Counted from the first letter of the stretch, positions 32,324 through 42,109 are shown. The stretch: 64,000 bases of DNA from Bacteroidetes bacterium 46-16 (GCA_001897835.1 MKUN01000048.1:1-64000); one strand, 5' to 3'. Translations and numbers: made by a program. Notes: a model not told the origin generated them from the sequence alone.

Positions 32324-33532
32324 ATGGCAAAGTGTGGAAAGACCGCCTGGCTGGCGGTGGTGGGGTTGATAATGCCTTTTATAAGCCGTGCACAAGGTAT
32401 AGCCGATGAAATGAGAGGAATGCATGGTGTATTGGAACAATTGTATGATGAAATGATGCCTTTGTGCAGCCAGTTGATCGGTGTAGGTCAAGGATTGGCG
32501 GGATTTGCTGCTATGTGGTATATCGCATCAAGGGTATGGGGACATTTATCGAGAGCGGAACCTATTGATTTTTATCCGCTGTTCCGTCCCTTCGTTATTG
32601 GATTTTGCGTGATGATATTTCCCTCCGTTTTGGGATTGATCAATGGCGTAATGAAACCTACTGTGACAGCCACTGCCGCAATGGTAGAAAATTCAGATAA
32701 AGCTATTTCGGTGCTCTTGCAAAAAAAGGAAGAAGCCATCAAGCAAACGGATGTGTGGCAAATGTATGTGGGAGAAAGTGGTAGCGGTGATAGGGACAAG
32801 TGGTATAAATACACACATGATAATGAAGACCCTTCAGAAGAAGGCTTTTTTGAAGGCATTGGAAACGACATCAAGTTCGCCATGTCCAAAGCCTCTTACA
32901 ACTTCCGCAATTCGGTGAAGGAATGGATGAGCGAAGTGCTCAGGGTATTATTTGAAGCGGCATCCTTGTGTATTGATACGCTACGAACATTCCAGTTAGT
33001 CGTATTGGCGATACTTGGTCCTTTGGTATTTGGCATTGCAGTATTTGACGGTTTTCAGCATACGCTTACCGTCTGGATAGCCCGCTATATCAACATCTTT
33101 CTATGGCTACCTGTCGCCAACATCTTCGGAAGCATTATAGGGAAGATACAGGAGAAAATGCTGGAGCTGGATATATCGCAGGTGCAGGATTACGGCGACA
33201 CATTTTTCAGCAGAACCGATGTGGCTTACCTGGTCTTCATGATAATAGGCATAGTCGGATACTTTACTGTTCCCTCCGTAGCGAATTACATTGTTCATGC
33301 AGGTGGTGGTGGCGCGTTAGGCCACAAGGTCACAAGCATTTTCGGCAGTTCTTCAAGAACGGTAGTCAATACAGCTTCAGCCGGTGCAGGCATGGCCGTA
33401 GATGCAATGGGCAGCGCGGCAAACCGTATGACGCAAAGCATGGCCAGTAGCGGCAATTCCAATCCTTATTTCGGTGAGGGCAGTAGTGGCAAATCTGGCT
33501 ATATGAACGACAAGCTAAAAGGCAATTCATAA
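32324..33532 (+). CDS. traJ: Conjugative transfer protein TraJ (VirB6-like channel protein)
   Basis: A 402-residue polytopic inner-membrane protein. After a signal-like first helix, hydrophobic segments are seen at LIGVGQGLAGFAAMWYIASRVW, FRPFVIGFCVMIFPSVLG, LVVLAILGPLVFGIAVF, RYINIFLWLPVANIFGSI and VFMIIGIVGYFTV. The low-complexity Ser/Gly/Asn tail is typical. The VirB6-type role is forming the inner-membrane channel. It sits in the traI-traJ-traK order. Confidence 0.85.
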   Translation: MAKCGKTAWLAVVGLIMPFISRAQGIADEMRGMHGVLEQLYDEMMPLCSQLIGVGQGLAGFAAMWYIASRVWGHLSRAEPIDFYPLFRPFVIGFCVMIFPSVLGLINGVMKPTVTATAAMVENSDKAISVLLQKKEEAIKQTDVWQMYVGESGSGDRDKWYKYTHDNEDPSEEGFFEGIGNDIKFAMSKASYNFRNSVKEWMSEVLRVLFEAASLCIDTLRTFQLVVLAILGPLVFGIAVFDGFQHTLTVWIARYINIFLWLPVANIFGSIIGKIQEKMLELDISQVQDYGDTFFSRTDVAYLVFMIIGIVGYFTVPSVANYIVHAGGGGALGHKVTSIFGSSSRTVVNTASAGAGMAVDAMGSAANRMTQSMASSGNSNPYFGEGSSGKSGYMNDKLKGNS

Positions 33533-33550
33533 TAATTAAAAGGGAGATAT

Positions 33551-34174
33551 ATGTTCAAGAAAATGAAAAACATTGATACAGCTTTCCGTCATATCAGGAG
33601 TTTTACCCTGGTAGTGATTATAGGTTGTGTACTGATATGCTGCTTTGCATTATACAAGAGTTTCAGCCTTGTATCCCAGATGCAAAGCAAAATATACATC
33701 CTTGCAAATGGCAAGGCACTGGAAGCCTACGCATCTGAACGGAAAGACAATATTCCTGTAGAGGCAAGAGATCACGTAACTACATTCCACAAACTATTCT
33801 TTACGCTTGACCCTGATGATAAAGCAATCACAGCAAGCATTACCAAAGCCTTGTACCTGGCAGACGGAAGCGCCAAACGAGCCTACGATGATCTGAAGGA
33901 GAACGGGTACTATGCAGGGCTTATATCCGGCAACGTCAATCAAACCATTGTTGTGGATAGTGTGGCGGTAGATATCAATGATTACCCATACAAATTCCGT
34001 TGTTATGCTACGCAGAGCATTATTCGACCGACCAGCATTACTACCCGTAGCCTGGTGACAGATGGTGCATTGCGGAATGTATCACGCAGTGACAATAATC
34101 CACACGGTTTCCTTATCGAGCGATGGAGTACGATTGACAACAGGGATTTAAAAACAGTAAGCAGGCGACAATAA
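33551..34174 (+). CDS. traK: Conjugative transfer protein TraK (VirB8-like)
   Basis: A 207-residue bitopic inner-membrane protein: a short cytoplasmic N-terminus (FKKMKNIDTAFRHIR), one helix (SFTLVVIIGCVLICCFALY), then a periplasmic domain with KLFFTLDPDDKAI and the DINDYPYKFRCYATQ region that marks TraK. It probably scaffolds the channel like VirB8. 18 nt after traJ. Confidence 0.87.
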   Translation: MFKKMKNIDTAFRHIRSFTLVVIIGCVLICCFALYKSFSLVSQMQSKIYILANGKALEAYASERKDNIPVEARDHVTTFHKLFFTLDPDDKAITASITKALYLADGSAKRAYDDLKENGYYAGLISGNVNQTIVVDSVAVDINDYPYKFRCYATQSIIRPTSITTRSLVTDGALRNVSRSDNNPHGFLIERWSTIDNRDLKTVSRRQ

Positions 34175-34185
34175 AAATCAAGATC

Positions 34186-34668
34186 ATGAAACTATTTCCA
34201 AAAAGAAAAAAGGACGATGCTGAGCTAAGGCCCAATGCGCTTTCCAAAGGAATAACAGCGGGCTACCAACGAATACAAGTTGGCTGGGCAAGTTGGATGA
34301 TGAGGCGAACAGAGAATTTCTCACGGCGTACATGGTTTGTGCTGCTTATTCTTTTCGTTCTGTGTACCGGCACATACAGCATATATCTGGGCGTAAGTGC
34401 TTTTACCGGCAAAAAAAGCACTTCAATAACCATAACACCCATCAAAAAGCCTAAGCACGTAACTGAAACGGGAGAAGCAAATGTTGAACCAGCGGAAGTG
34501 TCTGAGGCTGAATACAGCCGCATCAAGAGGTTCAGGATGTATATGGATAGCCTGGCACGAAGTCCTGCGGGGAAAACTCTTTATGACAGCATAATCCAGC
34601 ATCGTCCGGGACTTATGGACAGTGTGCGGTTTATTGAAAATTATTATCAACAATTAAAACAGAAATAA
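34186..34668 (+). CDS. traL: TraL-position membrane protein
   Basis: A 160-residue bitopic protein with a basic N-terminus, one membrane helix (RTWFVLLILFVLCTGTYSIYLG) and a periplasmic tail ending in a helical segment (FIENYYQQLKQK). The sequence of TraL varies, so the call rests on size, topology and its place between traK and traM, with a 2-nt gap to traM. Confidence 0.65.
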   Translation: MKLFPKRKKDDAELRPNALSKGITAGYQRIQVGWASWMMRRTENFSRRTWFVLLILFVLCTGTYSIYLGVSAFTGKKSTSITITPIKKPKHVTETGEANVEPAEVSEAEYSRIKRFRMYMDSLARSPAGKTLYDSIIQHRPGLMDSVRFIENYYQQLKQK

Positions 34669-34670
34669 AA

Positions 34671-35969
34671 ATGGAAAAGCAAGTAAAAACTCCGAAGGAG
34701 ATCAGGCAGCGCAGGTTCTTATTGGTATTGCCGCTTCTCGCATTGCCTTTTATGACCATGATTTTTTGGGCGCTTGGCGGTGGCAAGGTTGAAAAGGTGG
34801 AAGCCCAGGCATCTGCAAAAAAGGGATTTAACATTAATCTGCCGGACGCTAATCTAAAAGAGGACAAGCCGATGGACAAAATGAGCTACTACAATCAGGC
34901 TCAACTGGATTCTGTCAAATTTCAGGAAATGATAAAGAATGATCCAAATTATAGGGATATTGGATTGACAGATACCGATGAATATCTGTCGAATGACGAA
35001 GATACCTTTCAGCAACCGAAAGGTTTGAATACATCCCTTCAGGGAAGCCGGGGACACAATGACCCCAATACTGAAAAGATTTACCGCAAGCTGGCAGAAC
35101 TGGATAGGGAGATGAACAAGCCGCTACCGACATCATCAGACAATGACGAGTATGATACATACCAACCCACCTCATCGAGAAACCGGAATAGTGCCTCAGT
35201 AAATTCTTCTGATGTCGAAAGACTGGAACAAATGATGAACACGATGAATCAGTCGAATGGCGAAGATCCTGAGTTGCAGCAATTGAATGGTATGCTTGAT
35301 AAGATATTGGACGTACAAAATCCCGAAAGAGTGCAGGAGCGACTAAGACAAACTTCTGAAGCGAATCGAGGACAAGTGTTTGCGGTATCATCTAAAAAGA
35401 AAGATAATAGTATCACGCTGCTTGATACCGAGCATATATCGGGCAACACAACAAATGGCTTCTATTCACTTACCGGTGCAACAGCTATCGAAGATTCGCA
35501 GAATGCCATACAAGCTGTTATTCACGAAACACAAACTGTCGTAGATGGCTCAACTGTCAAGTTGAGATTGGTAAATGATATTTTCATAAATGGCGTTCGC
35601 ATTCCGAAAGACAATTTCCTCTTTGGAGTAGCCTCGCTGCGTGGTGAAAGATTAAGTATCAAGATTAACAGTGTACGCTTTGGCAATTCTTTATTCCCGG
35701 TTGAATTATCGGTATATGACATGGACGGCCTGGACGGCATTTATATTCCCGGAGCGATTACAAGGGATGTTGCAAAGCAGTCGGCAGACCGTTCTATGCA
35801 AACAATCGGGCTAACCAGTCTTGATCCGTCGTGGGGCGCACAGGCAGCAAGCGCAGGCATTGAAGCTGCAAAAACGCTGTTCAGCCGAAAAGTAAAGCTA
35901 ATCAAGGTAACTGTGAAGGCAGGGTATCAGGTGCTTCTGCGTGACGAAAAGCAAAAACAATCCAACTAA
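34671..35969 (+). CDS. traM: Conjugative transfer protein TraM (VirB10-like)
   Basis: A 432-residue protein with a short basic cytoplasmic start, one membrane helix (LLVLPLLALPFMTMIFWALGG), a long low-complexity Pro/Ser/Asn/Glu linker (residues about 100-220), and a C-terminal periplasmic domain with VSSKKKDNSITLLDT, KLRLVNDIFINGVRIP and LFPVELSVYDMDGLDGIYIPG, the last being the strong TraM hallmark. It links inner and outer membrane parts of the channel. Confidence 0.9.
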   Translation: MEKQVKTPKEIRQRRFLLVLPLLALPFMTMIFWALGGGKVEKVEAQASAKKGFNINLPDANLKEDKPMDKMSYYNQAQLDSVKFQEMIKNDPNYRDIGLTDTDEYLSNDEDTFQQPKGLNTSLQGSRGHNDPNTEKIYRKLAELDREMNKPLPTSSDNDEYDTYQPTSSRNRNSASVNSSDVERLEQMMNTMNQSNGEDPELQQLNGMLDKILDVQNPERVQERLRQTSEANRGQVFAVSSKKKDNSITLLDTEHISGNTTNGFYSLTGATAIEDSQNAIQAVIHETQTVVDGSTVKLRLVNDIFINGVRIPKDNFLFGVASLRGERLSIKINSVRFGNSLFPVELSVYDMDGLDGIYIPGAITRDVAKQSADRSMQTIGLTSLDPSWGAQAASAGIEAAKTLFSRKVKLIKVTVKAGYQVLLRDEKQKQSN

Positions 35970-35998
35970 ATATTTCAATCACTTAAAAATTCCAGAAG

Positions 35999-36841
35999 AT
36001 GAAAAAGATCAGTGCAGTAATGGCAATAGGAATTTTCCTGCTATTTACAACTTTCAAGGCTCAGGCCCAAACAAATACAGCCTGGCAAACCAAAGCAATC
36101 GAAACGTATCATGTAACAGTTGCTTTCTCCAAAACCACCAACATCATCTTTCCTTATGCTATCGTCAGCGTAGATATAGGAAGCAGGGATGTACTGGCGC
36201 AAAAAGCGAAAGGTGTAGAAAATATTTTGCAGATAAAAGCTGCAAAGGACAGTTTTTCGCAAACAAATATTAGCATCATTACGGCTGACGGCAAGCTCAC
36301 GTCATTTCTTGTTGATTATGACAGCCAACCGTCAGTGCTCAACTTGGCTCTTACAGGCGTAGGCAGACAAAATACTATCTCCATTCCTTCAGAGAACATT
36401 AACCAGGAACAAATGGAGCATTTTGCTACGATGGCTGCGGAATCAAAAGCCAAAGTGAGGGGCATAAAGGATAAAACCTTCGGCATTCGCTTTAAGCTAA
36501 ATGGAATATTTATCCATGAGGATATAATGTTGTTACGCTTCAATATTTCCAATCAAACCAATATCAATTATGATATTGATCAATTGAGGCTTTATATCCG
36601 CGACCAGAAGAAATCCAAAAGGACAGCAACACAGGAGATTGAAATATTACCTGTGCTCGTACAGGATAATACCAGTAAGGTAGCAGGTCAGTCGGACAAT
36701 ACGATTGTGTTTGTTGTACCAAAGTTCACCATTCCTGACAAAAAATATCTCGCCGTGCAATTAATGGAGAAGAATGGTGGTCGGCATTTGGAGCTGCATG
36801 TAAAGAACAAGAAGATTGTAAAGGCAGTTCCGATTGACTAA
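35999..36841 (+). CDS. traN: Conjugative transfer protein TraN (DUF4138, VirB9-like)
   Basis: A 280-residue exported protein. The signal peptide (MAIGIFLLFTTFKAQA) is followed by the typical VAFSKTTNIIFPYAIVSVDIGSRD-type region and a beta-rich C-terminal half (LNGIFIHEDIMLLRFNI, DIDQLRLYIRDQKKSKR). DUF4138/TraN proteins form the outer-membrane part of the channel with TraM. Last of the contiguous tra genes; TraO, TraP and TraQ are not seen downstream. Confidence 0.88.
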   Translation: MKKISAVMAIGIFLLFTTFKAQAQTNTAWQTKAIETYHVTVAFSKTTNIIFPYAIVSVDIGSRDVLAQKAKGVENILQIKAAKDSFSQTNISIITADGKLTSFLVDYDSQPSVLNLALTGVGRQNTISIPSENINQEQMEHFATMAAESKAKVRGIKDKTFGIRFKLNGIFIHEDIMLLRFNISNQTNINYDIDQLRLYIRDQKKSKRTATQEIEILPVLVQDNTSKVAGQSDNTIVFVVPKFTIPDKKYLAVQLMEKNGGRHLELHVKNKKIVKAVPID

Positions 36842-36910
36842 CGCTGGAAATGAAGCCAATCATTGCCTCATATCCTCAATCAGCATTTATTCCCGCTAAA
36901 AACTTGAATT

Positions 36911-38068
36911 ATGAAAATCAGGAAAGACGACTATCAGGATGTCCTTGCACATCTAACAAACAAACGTTGGGAAGGTGAAGAATTTGTAGCATTTCTCACT
37001 GATGGTCTGCCAGTCAGTAAAGAAGAACTATACACCTTCTCTACGGAATATGATGCCAGGGAGTTCTGTTACGAGATGTCAACCGATATAGACTTTTACA
37101 ACTTCTTGTCAATACGGTCGGCGTACAGGGCCATGCAGGAAGCTGCGGAAGATAGTAAGCTAATGATTGAAAGGGACGGCATCATTGACGTTTCTCTGAT
37201 GGTTGCTGTTCGATATGAAAGATTAGAAAGAGAACAATTAAATAACAATCAAAATTCAGAAGTCATGAATCAGAAAAATTTTGAATACCTGCGTGACCAA
37301 GTAAAGTACACGGGGTTTGGTGAAGGGTTGGAAAATGACCTGAAGCAAAAAATTCAGGAAGGGAACCCGGAATTTAAGTTAGCCTACGAAACCAAGTACG
37401 GCAACGATACAGTTAACGCTACATTGAATTTCAGCCAATCCAAGCAAAGCGATATGTACTTCTTTAATTCCTATCAGGTGAATGTACAAAAGGAGAACAC
37501 CGCTGAACCAATGGATCAAACCTTCTACATCAATAAAGGCAACAACATTACTCTGAAAGAAGCCTATAACCTGATGGAAGGTAGGTCGGTCAACAAAGAT
37601 CTCACCAACAAGGAAGGACAAGTGTACAATGCCTGGGTTCAGATGGACTTTAAACAAAGTGATGATAATGGGAATTTCAAGCTGAAGCATTACCATCAGA
37701 ACTATGGCTATGATCTGGAGGCTGTCTTGTCTAAGCATCCAATCAGGGAATTGAGTAATGAAGAATACAAGGCCAACCTGATGGATTCTCTCAAAAAGGG
37801 CAACCTGCAATCTGCAACGTTTCAGATCAACGGCGCAGACCATAAGCAATACATCGAAGCAAACCCTCAATTCAAGACAATCAACATTTATGATAGCAGT
37901 ATGCAAAGGGTGGATAACCGGCAATCAAAAAAAGAACAACAATCTGAAGATGAAGGCCAGTCAGTTAAACAAGATGGTAAAAAGGAAAAGCAGACACCTG
38001 CTGAAGATGATGGCCCTGAGATGCCGAAGGCATCTAACAAAAAGAAGAAAAGGCAAAGCATCAGCTAA
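36911..38068 (+). CDS. DUF3945-like protein of the conjugation region, copy A
   Basis: A 385-residue soluble protein. Residues 1-110 are an acidic helical domain (WEGEEFVAFLTDGLPVSKEEL). Residues 120-330 contain a domain with a central ITLKEAYNLMEGRSVNKDL and a repeated-looking YIEANPQFKTINIYD end, resembling the DUF3945/DUF4099 proteins common in Bacteroidota mobile elements. The tail is very basic (KASNKKKKRQSIS). It shares its C-terminal domain with the gene at 38927-39979. The role is unknown; the basic tail suggests DNA binding. Confidence 0.6.
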   Translation: MKIRKDDYQDVLAHLTNKRWEGEEFVAFLTDGLPVSKEELYTFSTEYDAREFCYEMSTDIDFYNFLSIRSAYRAMQEAAEDSKLMIERDGIIDVSLMVAVRYERLEREQLNNNQNSEVMNQKNFEYLRDQVKYTGFGEGLENDLKQKIQEGNPEFKLAYETKYGNDTVNATLNFSQSKQSDMYFFNSYQVNVQKENTAEPMDQTFYINKGNNITLKEAYNLMEGRSVNKDLTNKEGQVYNAWVQMDFKQSDDNGNFKLKHYHQNYGYDLEAVLSKHPIRELSNEEYKANLMDSLKKGNLQSATFQINGADHKQYIEANPQFKTINIYDSSMQRVDNRQSKKEQQSEDEGQSVKQDGKKEKQTPAEDDGPEMPKASNKKKKRQSIS

Positions 38069-38151
38069 AGATTAAACAGACCAGCTTACCATAAGTAGCC
38101 GATGTTGGATGTGGGAAAGGGAAACTATTTATAACAAAAAAGCAAAGTCAA

Positions 38152-38901
38152 ATGAAAAGTCAAATAATAGTGCTGTTAGTATTCATCATCAGTGTTTCAG
38201 CATGTAAGAAGGATAATAATGCAACAGTAACCGGAGAAGAAAATAAAACGGTGCTGCTACGATCAGGTTCAGGCTCAGTTATGCCAGATAATCCCAATAA
38301 TACCTATGACAGCATAGGTTATTGGCATAACGAAATCGTTGCGTATGTGCAGGAATGCAAACAGCCTAACAATGAGCCGGATGTAGAAGCATCAACACAA
38401 TGTATCCTCCGCTTTTGCAGGGAGAACCAACGACCCGAACCACCTGCATCCCTGTTTATTACTGTGGAGCAGACGGTACGGCAAAGCAATGAAAGCATTG
38501 AAAACCTTATTGCGAATTGTCCTTATGAAGAACCAGTAAAGGCTGCCCTGGATTCGCTGGTACAATTGATAAAGCGACTGTCAGACAACGCAAGTCCTTA
38601 TCCGGTCATTAAAGCCACTATTATGGACTATGAGCACAGGATAATGCAGAATGACTTGCTTACTCCTGATGGACGCGGTATTGTACTTAAAGCCGCATCG
38701 GTAGCACGTTACTCTATTTATTATTGGATAAACGCACTCCCTCCTCCGATTCCAGTGGCCGCTTTTAAGTTTAAGAACATTGTGAAATGGATTGCTGCGG
38801 TAACAAGCGATATAGGCGGTGCTATTGTGAGCGGCAGTGTGGAGTATGCTGCGGATTGCAGCACCTATGCTTATGATCTGGTGACATACAGTATGCCTTA
38901 A
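38152..38901 (+). CDS. Predicted lipoprotein of unknown function in the conjugation region
   Basis: A 249-residue exported protein with a signal peptide and lipobox (IISVSACKK, Cys about 18). Mature part: an Asn/Gly linker, then a helical domain with scattered Cys (QECKQPNN, QCILRFC, IANCPYEE). No domain is recognised. It sits between the two DUF3945-like genes, so it belongs to the element; it may act at the cell surface in mating or exclusion, which is speculative. The 83-nt gap before it shows no clear promoter. Confidence 0.6.
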   Translation: MKSQIIVLLVFIISVSACKKDNNATVTGEENKTVLLRSGSGSVMPDNPNNTYDSIGYWHNEIVAYVQECKQPNNEPDVEASTQCILRFCRENQRPEPPASLFITVEQTVRQSNESIENLIANCPYEEPVKAALDSLVQLIKRLSDNASPYPVIKATIMDYEHRIMQNDLLTPDGRGIVLKAASVARYSIYYWINALPPPIPVAAFKFKNIVKWIAAVTSDIGGAIVSGSVEYAADCSTYAYDLVTYSMP

Positions 38902-38926
38902 TTGTATACCCTTTAAAAGTCAGGTT

Positions 38927-39979
38927 ATGAATAACAGCCTTGTGAACAGAGTGGAAGCTGAATTGAATCAATGGCGGTCAAGGGAAGAACGGTTTAGCAA
39001 ACTGTTCTCCTTTAACCTTTCATCGAACAGAGCATTGCTAAAAGAAAAGCTGGATTACTATGACCGTATAGCGGCAAAGTACAAAGGCACGCAGGATCTG
39101 GACGAACGGTTTGTGCTTAGGATGTTGCGGCAGGAACGCAGCCGCATTGAGAAGCAGCTTTATCCTAACCTGTTAATAAGGCTGTTGCGACGGTTATTGG
39201 TAGCACCCGTAAAGGAACAAATTGTGATTAGGCAGGATAACAGGAAGACAGAACAAAACAGCCAGGCACTGCACCAACAGGTGCAGCGCACTGGCTTTCC
39301 TGACCTTTCGGCAAAAATTGATGAACAGATAAGGCAGGGACAACAACAGTTTTCCATTTCGGTTTCCTATTACCTCAACGATAAAGAAAGAGTAGATCAC
39401 CAGCTATCATTTGTAAAAGACCAATCCGGGCAATATCATTTTGAAGGGTACAAAACGGCCTTGTATAATGAAGCAAAACCGGATGAAAAACGCCAGCAAT
39501 ACTTTAGTATGCGCCACGAGCATAATCTCAATACTTCGGAAGCCTATAACCTATTGTCTGGCCGGTGTATTCAGAACGGCGGAACCTGGTTACAGCTCGA
39601 CCTTAACGATAAGGACCAACATGGCAACTTTCGTATCAAGCAATTTCATTCCGATTACGGATATGATCTTGATAAGGTACTAAAACAGCTTCCTTTGAGG
39701 GAGTTAACGAATACAGCCGAAACGGAAAAACTGAAAGAGGCTTTAAAGAATGGCGAAAAGATTTCTGTGAGTTTTATAAAGGATGGCAATGAACAACGCT
39801 TTTACATTGAAGCAAATCCACAGTTTAAATCAGTCAATATTTATGACGAGCATTCCAGAAAGATAACCCTACATACGGCATTAGGCAATAAGACAATGGA
39901 TGCCATGAAAGTAACCCACAAGGTGAATGAGCAGCAACAGCAACAACATTCTAAAAAGAACGGTATCAAAGTAGGTTAA
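38927..39979 (+). CDS. DUF3945-like protein of the conjugation region, copy B
   Basis: A 350-residue soluble protein. Residues 1-100 form an Arg/Glu-rich helical domain; residues 115-320 match the C-terminal domain of copy A: NTSEAYNLLSGRCIQNG against TLKEAYNLMEGRSVNKD, FHSDYGYDLDKVLKQLPLRE against YHQNYGYDLEAVLSKHPIRE, and YIEANPQFKSVNIYD. It ends with a Gln/His/Lys-rich tail. The shared domain with different N-terminal parts suggests duplication followed by domain exchange. Function unknown. Confidence 0.6.
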   Translation: MNNSLVNRVEAELNQWRSREERFSKLFSFNLSSNRALLKEKLDYYDRIAAKYKGTQDLDERFVLRMLRQERSRIEKQLYPNLLIRLLRRLLVAPVKEQIVIRQDNRKTEQNSQALHQQVQRTGFPDLSAKIDEQIRQGQQQFSISVSYYLNDKERVDHQLSFVKDQSGQYHFEGYKTALYNEAKPDEKRQQYFSMRHEHNLNTSEAYNLLSGRCIQNGGTWLQLDLNDKDQHGNFRIKQFHSDYGYDLDKVLKQLPLRELTNTAETEKLKEALKNGEKISVSFIKDGNEQRFYIEANPQFKSVNIYDEHSRKITLHTALGNKTMDAMKVTHKVNEQQQQQHSKKNGIKVG

Positions 39980-39992
39980 AAAGATATGGGCA

Positions 39993-40286
39993 ATGGACAG
40001 GTTAAGTTACTTATCGGAGTTTTTTGAAGCCATAGGAACTGATCCACGCATCAGCATTACCCATATTGGAGTATATGCAGCCCTGTTACAATATCGGATG
40101 CAAAAAGGTTTCACTAATCCGATACAGGTATTCAGCCATGAGATTATGAACATCGCGAAATTATCATCGGCTATAACCTACCATAAATGCGTGAAAGAAT
40201 TAAGCAGTTATGGATACATCAGGTATGAACCTTCATTTAATCGAACAAAAGGCAGCAAGATTTACTTTTCCGAAAGAAGCGATTGA
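39993..40286 (+). CDS. Small winged-helix-like protein
   Basis: A 97-residue protein. The arrangement ISITHIGVYAALLQY, then FSHEIMNIAKLSSAITYHKCVKELSSYGYIRYEPSF, fits a winged helix: a first helix, a recognition helix in AKLSSAITYHKCVKEL and a wing with IRYEPS. Such small HTH proteins occur near Bacteroidota mobilisation and recombinase genes and may regulate them. The start at 39993 is the first ATG, 13 nt after copy B. Confidence 0.55.
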   Translation: MDRLSYLSEFFEAIGTDPRISITHIGVYAALLQYRMQKGFTNPIQVFSHEIMNIAKLSSAITYHKCVKELSSYGYIRYEPSFNRTKGSKIYFSERSD

Positions 40287-40349
40287 AACTTAAAGTTAAT
40301 AATAATCTAAGCCCGTGACGGCCTTTGTTATCTAAAAGGGACGTGTGAG

Positions 40350-40544
40350 ATGGAAGATGAAGTGTTGATAAGAATAACTCCTGGCAAGGCGACAGAACTA
40401 CTACAGAAAGATGGTATTTACGTCAATATGGAAGAAGCTCAGATTATACTCGACTTCTTGTACAGCATGGCAAATATCGTCGTGGAGCAGTTTGTCAGCA
40501 ATAGGCAATCTGATGCCATAACCGCAACAAATGAAAATAAATAG
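40350..40544 (+). CDS. Small hypothetical protein directly before the first serine recombinase
   Basis: 64 residues, soluble, acidic N-terminal half (LIRITPGKATELLQKDG) and an amphipathic second half (AQIILDFLYSMANIVVEQF). It ends 5 nt before the recombinase start, so the two are probably translated from one message. It could be a recombination directionality factor by position, as such factors are small and next to serine recombinases, but no sequence evidence proves it. Confidence 0.5.
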   Translation: MEDEVLIRITPGKATELLQKDGIYVNMEEAQIILDFLYSMANIVVEQFVSNRQSDAITATNENK

Positions 40545-40549
40545 CAGCT

Positions 40550-42109
40550 ATGAAAATTGCAGACCTTTATATCAGGGTGAGTACAGATGAACAGGCAGAC
40601 AAAGGTTATTCTCAACGTGACCAGGAAGAAAGGCTGCGCAGGTACTGCAACATCAATAACATCCAAATACGCAAGGTTATTTTTGAAGATCATTCGGCAA
40701 AGACTTTCAAGCGGCCAGCATGGCAAAACCTGTTGGTTGATTTACGGAAGCAAAGAGGTCATTCTGACCTTATCCTTTTTACAAAATGGGATAGGTTTAG
40801 CCGTAATGCCGGGGATGCCTACCAAATGATAAGCCTGTTACGCCATCTTGGAGTAGAGCCGCAGGCAGTGGAGCAGCCCTTGGATTTGTCCATTCCCGAG
40901 AACAAAATGATGCTGGCGTTTTATCTCGCAGCACCGGAAGTAGAGAATGACCGCAGGGCATTAAATGTATTCAATGGGATGCGACGTGCTAAGAAGGAAG
41001 GCCGCTGGATGGGCACAGCTCCGATTGGCTATCTGAACAGAATTACAGAAGATGGCAAGAAATACATTGCGCCGAAAGATCAGGATGCGAAAATAATGAA
41101 ATGGGCTTTTGAGGAAATCTTTCGCAATAAGCTGAATACTGAACAAGTCTGGAAACAAGCCCGTGAGAGAGGTTTGAAATGTAGCAAGAATAACTTTTGG
41201 GTAGCAATAAGAAATCCTATTTATTGTGGATTGATTTTCGTTCCGCAACATAAGGATGAGCAAAGCCAGCTTGTGCCGGGACAACACGAGCCGATCATAA
41301 CCACTACATTATTTTTTGATGTGCAGGATGTGCTGGATGGCAGAAAGAGAAAGGCGGTGAGTAAAAAAATAGTTTCACAGGATGACATTCCTTTAAGGGG
41401 TTATCTGATTTGTCCAAACTGCGGCAGGTTTCTAACAGGCAGCGGTTCAAAAGGCAGGAAGAAATATTATCATTACTATCATTGCAGTTCTGAATGTGGG
41501 GTACGTTACAAAGCAGATGACGCAAACAATTTAATGATAGAAGCAATCGGAGATGAAGTGCGTAATGTTCCGCAACTTAAACTGTTCAGGGAAATTATCA
41601 CAGCTACCTATATGGATGTAAATCGGGTTGAAAAAACAGATCAGAAGCGTCTGATGTCTCAACTCGACCAGATAAAGCATCGTCTCTCAAAAGCTCGTGA
41701 ACTTTTACTACGTGAAGAAATTGAGGGGGAAGACTATCGTACCATTAAGACAGAGGCCAGCGAAAGGATGGCTGATATTGAAGCGAAACTAAAAGCCTCG
41801 AATTCCTTTTCAGATAGTATGGAACTGCTTTGGGATCTTCCGATTTCCAAAGTTTCTCATTTAGATATTTTGTTTCAAAACGGAACTATCATACAGAAAC
41901 GGAAAATTGTAAGTACAATGTTCCCTGACAACCTAATATATGACGGTGTTAAGCTTCACCGCACCAGGGTGAGCGCAGCAATCAGCTTGCTGACCACCCG
42001 CAGGAAATGTCCACGGGAAGCTGTTACAAAGAGCGACCAAACTTTTCAGGCTGAAAGTGTTCATCTGAACCGTAAACATGCCGTAGCTGCGTTACGGGAC
42101 AGAATATAG
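40550..42109 (+). CDS. Large serine recombinase 1
   Basis: A 519-residue site-specific recombinase. The catalytic domain starts with IADLYIRVSTDEQ (nucleophile Ser11), with the conserved FTKWDRFSRNAGDAY Arg region. It continues with the recombinase domain (RRAKKEGRWMGTAPIGY), a zinc ribbon (CPNCGRFLTG...CSSECGVRY) and a coiled coil (about residues 380-430). About four fifths of the catalytic domain is identical to recombinase 2 at 43845. It may integrate the element or a nested island with the Fic gene. Confidence 0.92.
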   Translation: MKIADLYIRVSTDEQADKGYSQRDQEERLRRYCNINNIQIRKVIFEDHSAKTFKRPAWQNLLVDLRKQRGHSDLILFTKWDRFSRNAGDAYQMISLLRHLGVEPQAVEQPLDLSIPENKMMLAFYLAAPEVENDRRALNVFNGMRRAKKEGRWMGTAPIGYLNRITEDGKKYIAPKDQDAKIMKWAFEEIFRNKLNTEQVWKQARERGLKCSKNNFWVAIRNPIYCGLIFVPQHKDEQSQLVPGQHEPIITTTLFFDVQDVLDGRKRKAVSKKIVSQDDIPLRGYLICPNCGRFLTGSGSKGRKKYYHYYHCSSECGVRYKADDANNLMIEAIGDEVRNVPQLKLFREIITATYMDVNRVEKTDQKRLMSQLDQIKHRLSKARELLLREEIEGEDYRTIKTEASERMADIEAKLKASNSFSDSMELLWDLPISKVSHLDILFQNGTIIQKRKIVSTMFPDNLIYDGVKLHRTRVSAAISLLTTRRKCPREAVTKSDQTFQAESVHLNRKHAVAALRDRI

